From: Actinoallomurus bryophytorum
GTDB lineage: Bacteria > Actinomycetota > Actinomycetes > Streptosporangiales > Streptosporangiaceae
Assembly: GCF_006716425.1 (NCBI RefSeq)
Contig: NZ_VFOZ01000001.1
Coordinates: 496,001-560,000, forward strand
Direction of reading: 5' to 3'
DNA length: 64,000 bases
Under the pieces are notes generated by a model. The model saw nothing but the letters and a program-made list of their open reading frames with translations. It made no database searches and was not told the origin of the DNA. The stretch's first letter is position 1. The number at the start of each line of letters is the position of its first letter. The translations under genes and the position numbers were made by a program. Below are positions 60,272-64,000 of this stretch, one piece after another.

Positions 60272-61246
60272 ATGCTCGACACCGCCCAGGCGGTGCGGCA
60301 CGTGCCGGGCCGGACATCGTCCGGCCCGGCACGGCCCGCCCGCCGCCGCCCACGCTTCGGGCCCTACCTTCTGATCCTGCCCGCGCTCGTGACCATCGCC
60401 GTGCTCCTCATCTGGCCGGTGGTCCAGATCGGCCGGATGTCGTTCCAGAAGGTCGGCCTGCGCCAGCTCCGCGGCGAACCCGCGGAGAACGTCGGACTCG
60501 ACAACTACCGGCAGATCCTCGGTGACAGCTTCTTCTGGACCACCGTCCGGCACACGGTCCTGTTCGCGGCCGTCGCCGTCACCGCCACGCTGCTGGTCGG
60601 CACCCTCGTCGGACTACTGCTGAACCAGCTCGGCCGGCGGATGTCCTCGTTCGTCGCGGGCGGCGTACTGGTCGCCTGGGCGACCCCGCCGGTCACCGCG
60701 GCGGTCCTGTTCGCCTGGCTGTTCGGCACCACCGGCGGCCTGGTCGGATGGCTGCTCGACCTGCTGCCGAACTGGCTCGTCGGCGGCGGCTGGCAGAACT
60801 ACAACTGGTTCTCCTCACCGCTGCCCGACTACACCGTCCTGACGATCTGCGTCGTCTGGATGTCGTTCCCCTTCATCGCCGTCTCGGTCCTGGCCGGGCT
60901 GCGTACGGTGCCGACCGAGCTGTACGAGGCCGCCAAGGTTGACGGCTCCAGCGCGTGGAACACTTTCTGGAAAATAACGTTTCCGCTGCTCAGGCCGGTC
61001 TTCGGGATCCTGCTGGTGCTCTCGGTGATCTGGGACTTCCGGGTCTTCACCCAGCTGTTCATCCTGTCCGGGCTCGCCAACAGCGACTCGTTCAACCTGT
61101 CGCTGTACGGCTACTCAGAGGCGTTCGGCTCGCTCAACGCCAAGTACGGCCTCGGGTCGGCGATCGCGATGGTCCTCACGGTGATCGTCCTGATCGTCAC
61201 AGCGATCTACACGCGAATGATCGTCCGGCAGCAGGGGGTGGCATGA
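60272..61246 (+). CDS. Sugar ABC permease (MalF type)
   Basis: 324 residues, six TMs after a basic N-terminus of about 30 residues. Family segments: FGPYLLILPALVTIAVLLIWPVV, VAWATPPVTAAVLFAWLFG and the EAA loop VPTELYEAAKVDGSSAWNTFWKI. ATG at 60272 after GGGATCA. Its stop overlaps the next start (ATGA). The domain order and gene pairing are those of carbohydrate-uptake transporter family 1. Confidence 0.92.
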   Translation: MLDTAQAVRHVPGRTSSGPARPARRRPRFGPYLLILPALVTIAVLLIWPVVQIGRMSFQKVGLRQLRGEPAENVGLDNYRQILGDSFFWTTVRHTVLFAAVAVTATLLVGTLVGLLLNQLGRRMSSFVAGGVLVAWATPPVTAAVLFAWLFGTTGGLVGWLLDLLPNWLVGGGWQNYNWFSSPLPDYTVLTICVVWMSFPFIAVSVLAGLRTVPTELYEAAKVDGSSAWNTFWKITFPLLRPVFGILLVLSVIWDFRVFTQLFILSGLANSDSFNLSLYGYSEAFGSLNAKYGLGSAIAMVLTVIVLIVTAIYTRMIVRQQGVA

Positions 61247-62085
61247 GCGCGCGCAGAGTACGGCGGATCGCCCTGAACACCGCGGGGATCGCGGTGTTCG
61301 TCGTCTCGGCCTTCCCCGTCTTCTGGATGATCTCGACGGCGTTCAAGCCCAACCAGGAGATCTTCAGCTCCACGCCGCACCCGGTGCCCTTCCACCCGAC
61401 GCTGCACCACTTCGACTACGTGCTGAACGGCGGCATCGCCGGGGTCTCCTTCTGGCACTACTTCGTCAACAGCCTCATCCTGGCGGTCGGGACCGTGGTC
61501 GTGTCCGGACTGCTCGCGCTGCTGGCCGCGACCGCGGTGGCGAGGTTCCGCTTCCGGTTCCGTACGACCTTCCTGATCCTGCTCCTGGTCGTGCAGATGG
61601 TGCCGGCGGAGGCACTGGTCATCCCGATGTTCATCGACCTGAAGCACCTGGGCCTGCTGAACAGCCTGGTCGGCCTGACCGCGGTCTACGTCGGGTTCGC
61701 GCTGCCGTTCGGCGTCTGGATGCTGCGCGGGTTCGTCGCGGCGATACCCAAGGAGCTGGAGGAGGCCGCCGCGATCGACGGCGCCGGGCCGATCCGGATC
61801 TTCTTCCGGATCCTGCTGCCGCTCGTCGCGCCGGGTCTCGTGGCGACCAGCATCTTCTCCTTCATCACGGCGTGGAACGAGTTGATCTTCGCCTACACGT
61901 TCCTGAAGGACCAGGACAAGGCCACGTTGCCGATCATGTTGCAGTTCTTCTTCGGGCGCTCCGGCAACGACTGGGGTCCGATCATGGCCGCATCGACACT
62001 GCTCACCCTCCCGGTCATCGCCTTCTTCCTTCTCGTCCAGCGCCGCATGGTGTCCGGCCTGGTCGGCGGGGCGGTGAAGGGATGA
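61243..62085 (+). CDS. Sugar ABC permease (MalG type)
   Basis: 280 residues, six TMs (IALNTAGIAVFVVSAFPVFWM first), EAA loop IPKELEEAAAIDGAGPIRIF near residue 175, and a C-terminal RRMVSGLVGGAVKG typical of MalG homologues. ATG at 61243 overlaps the MalF-type stop, which decides the start. No ATPase gene is present in the operon; a shared MsiK-like ATPase encoded elsewhere is usual in actinomycetes. Confidence 0.92.
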   Translation: MSARRVRRIALNTAGIAVFVVSAFPVFWMISTAFKPNQEIFSSTPHPVPFHPTLHHFDYVLNGGIAGVSFWHYFVNSLILAVGTVVVSGLLALLAATAVARFRFRFRTTFLILLLVVQMVPAEALVIPMFIDLKHLGLLNSLVGLTAVYVGFALPFGVWMLRGFVAAIPKELEEAAAIDGAGPIRIFFRILLPLVAPGLVATSIFSFITAWNELIFAYTFLKDQDKATLPIMLQFFFGRSGNDWGPIMAASTLLTLPVIAFFLLVQRRMVSGLVGGAVKG

Positions 62086-62186
62086 GTGGGCGACGGGCTC
62101 CGGTGCCGCACGTACGGGAAGGTGAGCGATCCATGACCACGAAGCCAAGCCGGCACATCGAGCAAGAAATGGTGAACGACCGATGA
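62082..62186 (+). CDS. Possible 34-residue small ORF between permease and GH3 genes
   Basis: Begins in an ATGA overlap with the permease stop and ends in an ATGA overlap with the GH3 start, so it tiles the gap exactly. A second start (62133) behind GGAAGGTGAGCG would give a 17-residue peptide, MTTKPSRHIEQEMVNDR. It may simply couple translation of GH3 to the permease. No family recognised. Confidence 0.35.
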   Translation: MSGRRAPVPHVREGERSMTTKPSRHIEQEMVNDR

Positions 62187-63661
62187 GCGACCCCTCTCTC
62201 GAACGGCTCGTCAACGCCACTCTGCTCGTGCCCTTCCCGGGCGCCGCCGCGCCCCGCTGGGTCTTGGAGGGCCTCGAGCGGGGCGTGAGCGGCGTCACCC
62301 TCTTCGCGATCAACGGCAACGTCCCGAGCGCGGGCGGGCTCACCGCTCTCACCGCCGGGCTGCGCGCGACGTCCGAAGCGCTCGTCTCCATCGACGAGGA
62401 GGGCGGCGACGTGACGCGGCTGGCGCACGAGACGGGCAGCCCCTACCCGGGCAGCGCCGCGCTCGGCGCCCTCGACGACACCGCAACCACGTGGCGGGTC
62501 CACCGCTCGCTCGGCGCGGAGCTGCGCGGCGCGGGCGTGAACCTGGACTTCGCGCCCTCGGCCGACGTGAACACCGCCGACGACAATCCGATCATCGGCA
62601 CCCGGGCGTTCGGGTCCGACCCCGAGCTGGTCGCGCGGCACATCACCGCGGCCGTGTCCGGCCTGCAGGAGGCCGGCGTCGCCGCCTGCGCGAAGCACTT
62701 TCCCGGCCACGGCGCGACCTCGCAGGACTCCCACCTGGAGGTCCCGTCGATCGACGCGGACCTGCCCCTGCTCGAACGCCGCGAGATGGTGCCGTTCCGC
62801 GCCGCCATCGAGGCCGGGGTCCAGTCGATCATGACGGCCCACATCCGCGTGCCGGCGCTCACGGGCGCAACGCCGGCCACACTGTCACCGGCCGCGATCA
62901 CCGGGCTGCTGCGGGGCACGCTCGGGTACGACGGGGTCGTCGTCACCGACGCCCTCGACATGCGTGCGGCGAGTGGCGCGATGGGCATTCCGGAGGCGGC
63001 CGTACGGGCACTCGCCGCCGGCGCCGACCTGCTCTGCCTCGGCTCGAAGGAGTACGAGGACAGCGTGCGCGCCATCCGCGAGCAGATCATGGCCGCGGTA
63101 CGCGAGGGACGGCTGTCCGCCGAGCGCCTGGAGGAGTCGGCGGCACGCATCGCCGCCCTCAAGGCGTGGCTCGCCGTGCCGAGGACGGCCGAGGTCGACC
63201 GCGCGGTCGGGCTGGAGGCCGCGCGCCGCGCGATCCGGGTCACCGGCTCGCTGTCGGTCGCCGCTCCGGTGATCGTGGAGCTGCAGGCGCCGTCCAACAT
63301 CGCGGTCGGCCCGGTGCCGTGGGGCTTCGGGCCGTGGGCGCCGGACGCCGTGCCGGTCGACGCCGAGACGGCCGACCCGGACGAACTCCTCGCCCGTGCC
63401 ACCGGGAGACCCCTGGTCGTCGTCGTACGGGACGCGCACCGCTACGCCGGGCACCGGGCTCTGGTGACCACGTTGCTGTCCGCACGTCCCGACGCCGTAC
63501 TCGTCGAGATGGGACTTCCGGTGTGGCGTCCCGAGACCGCCGCGTACGTCGCCACATACGGTGCGACACGCGCGAACGCGCGTGCGGCGGCCGAGCTTCT
63601 CGGGCTGGTGGGAGAAGAAACGGAGGCGGGTGGCACGATCACGTCGTCCGAGGCGGGATAA
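62183..63661 (+). CDS. GH3 beta-N-acetylhexosaminidase (NagZ-like)
   Basis: 492 residues. The TIM barrel carries the NagZ signature KHFPGHG (K171), followed by QDSH with the Asp182-His184 dyad used as general acid in this branch. The nucleophile is Asp256 in VVVTDALDM. A C-terminal domain of about 150 residues is present (longer than in E. coli NagZ). No signal peptide, so it acts in the cytoplasm on sugars imported by the upstream ABC system, releasing N-acetylglucosamine. ATG at 62183. Confidence 0.9.
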   Translation: MSDPSLERLVNATLLVPFPGAAAPRWVLEGLERGVSGVTLFAINGNVPSAGGLTALTAGLRATSEALVSIDEEGGDVTRLAHETGSPYPGSAALGALDDTATTWRVHRSLGAELRGAGVNLDFAPSADVNTADDNPIIGTRAFGSDPELVARHITAAVSGLQEAGVAACAKHFPGHGATSQDSHLEVPSIDADLPLLERREMVPFRAAIEAGVQSIMTAHIRVPALTGATPATLSPAAITGLLRGTLGYDGVVVTDALDMRAASGAMGIPEAAVRALAAGADLLCLGSKEYEDSVRAIREQIMAAVREGRLSAERLEESAARIAALKAWLAVPRTAEVDRAVGLEAARRAIRVTGSLSVAAPVIVELQAPSNIAVGPVPWGFGPWAPDAVPVDAETADPDELLARATGRPLVVVVRDAHRYAGHRALVTTLLSARPDAVLVEMGLPVWRPETAAYVATYGATRANARAAAELLGLVGEETEAGGTITSSEAG

Positions 63662-63668
63662 TCGACCT

Positions 63669-64000
63669 ATGAGATTGTCCGCACGGGTCGATTACGCGCT
63701 TCGCGCAGCCGCCGAGCTGGCCGTCGGCGGCGAGCGCCCCGTAACGGCGATCCAGCTCGCCGAGGCACAGCAGATCCCGCCGAAGTTCCTGGAGAACATC
63801 CTCAGCCAGCTGCGCCGTTCGGGACTGATCCGCAGCCAGCGGGGCCCTGAGGGCGGTTACTGGCTGGCCCGCCCGGCGTCGGAGATCTTCCTGGCCGACG
63901 TCATCCGGGCCATCGACGGGCCTCTCGTCGGCGTACGCGGCGAGCGGCCGGAGGACCTCGGCTACGAAGGCCCCGCCAAGGCGTTGCAGCTGGTGTGGAT
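63669..64000 (+). CDS. Rrf2-family regulator (truncated by window end)
   Basis: 110 residues visible of an expected 150 or so. N-terminal winged HTH: MRLSARVDYALRAAAELAVG, IQLAEAQQIPPKFLENILSQLRRSGLI, RGPEGGYWLARP, ADVIRAIDGPL. The region where Fe-S-binding members place their three cysteines is not yet reached in the visible part, so cluster binding cannot be judged. ATG at 63669, 8 bases after the GH3 stop; same strand, but probably an independent unit. Confidence 0.88.
   Translation, partial: MRLSARVDYALRAAAELAVGGERPVTAIQLAEAQQIPPKFLENILSQLRRSGLIRSQRGPEGGYWLARPASEIFLADVIRAIDGPLVGVRGERPEDLGYEGPAKALQLVW

Overview
The window is 64 kb of very GC-rich DNA with GTG/TTG starts, ATGA/GTGA/TGATG gene overlaps and DAP-type cell-wall genes. 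The gene order recA-recX-rny-gluABCD-miaB-miaA-dapF, with the DUF3046 gene and lhr upstream of recA, points to a filamentous actinomycete. A Streptosporangiales/Thermomonosporaceae-like organism is my guess; the genus is not proven by the sequence.

Layout. (1) 1-7.3 kb: malate synthase followed by glcD-glcE-glcF and a lactate/glycolate permease. Together they would import 2-hydroxyacids, oxidise glycolate to glyoxylate and condense it to malate. (2) 7.4-14.5 kb: a membrane-anchored protein, an MprA/MprB-like two-component pair, a GT2-GtrA glycosyltransferase and a GT39 transferase of the YkcC/YkcB type. The GT39 gene carries two expanded minisatellites, and a probable transposon-end remnant abuts its stop codon. 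(3) 15.3-22.5 kb: an oligopeptide ABC operon (permease B, permease C, fused double ATPase, binding protein), every junction overlapping. Permease C has a huge low-complexity N-terminal extension encoded by 18-bp repeats. (4) 22.6-27.6 kb: paired acyl-CoA dehydrogenases with a TetR regulator, then a DHA2 efflux pump divergent from a second TetR. (5) 27.6-35.3 kb: dapF, miaA, a Rv0909-like small protein, an extradiol-type protein and miaB, then gluABCD for glutamate uptake. (6) 35.4-43.5 kb: an S9 peptidase, RNase Y, RecX and RecA. RecA has both a LexA box and a RecA-NDp (PafBC-type) promoter. (7) 43.5-46.4 kb: an ATP-grasp protein, a Gly/Tyr-rich lipoprotein, a glutathionylspermidine-synthase-like ligase and a DUF350 membrane protein, the best candidate for an under-described system. 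(8) 46.4-57.6 kb: rhodanese, DUF3046, the giant helicase Lhr, then an island of degenerate repeats. The island holds a MerR mini-operon, small AT-richer ORFs and several tandem arrays, and is followed by a membrane Ser/Thr kinase. (9) 57.6-64 kb: a ROK regulator divergent from a sugar ABC operon ending in a GH3 beta-N-acetylhexosaminidase, probably for chitooligosaccharide or muropeptide sugar uptake, and the start of an Rrf2 regulator.

A recurring theme is minisatellite expansion in spacers and at gene ends: GT39, permease C, RecX, S9 peptidase, kinase linker, lhr tail, and hexanucleotide, 14-bp, 76-bp and 78-bp arrays. No rRNA, tRNA, CRISPR array or prophage was recognised.
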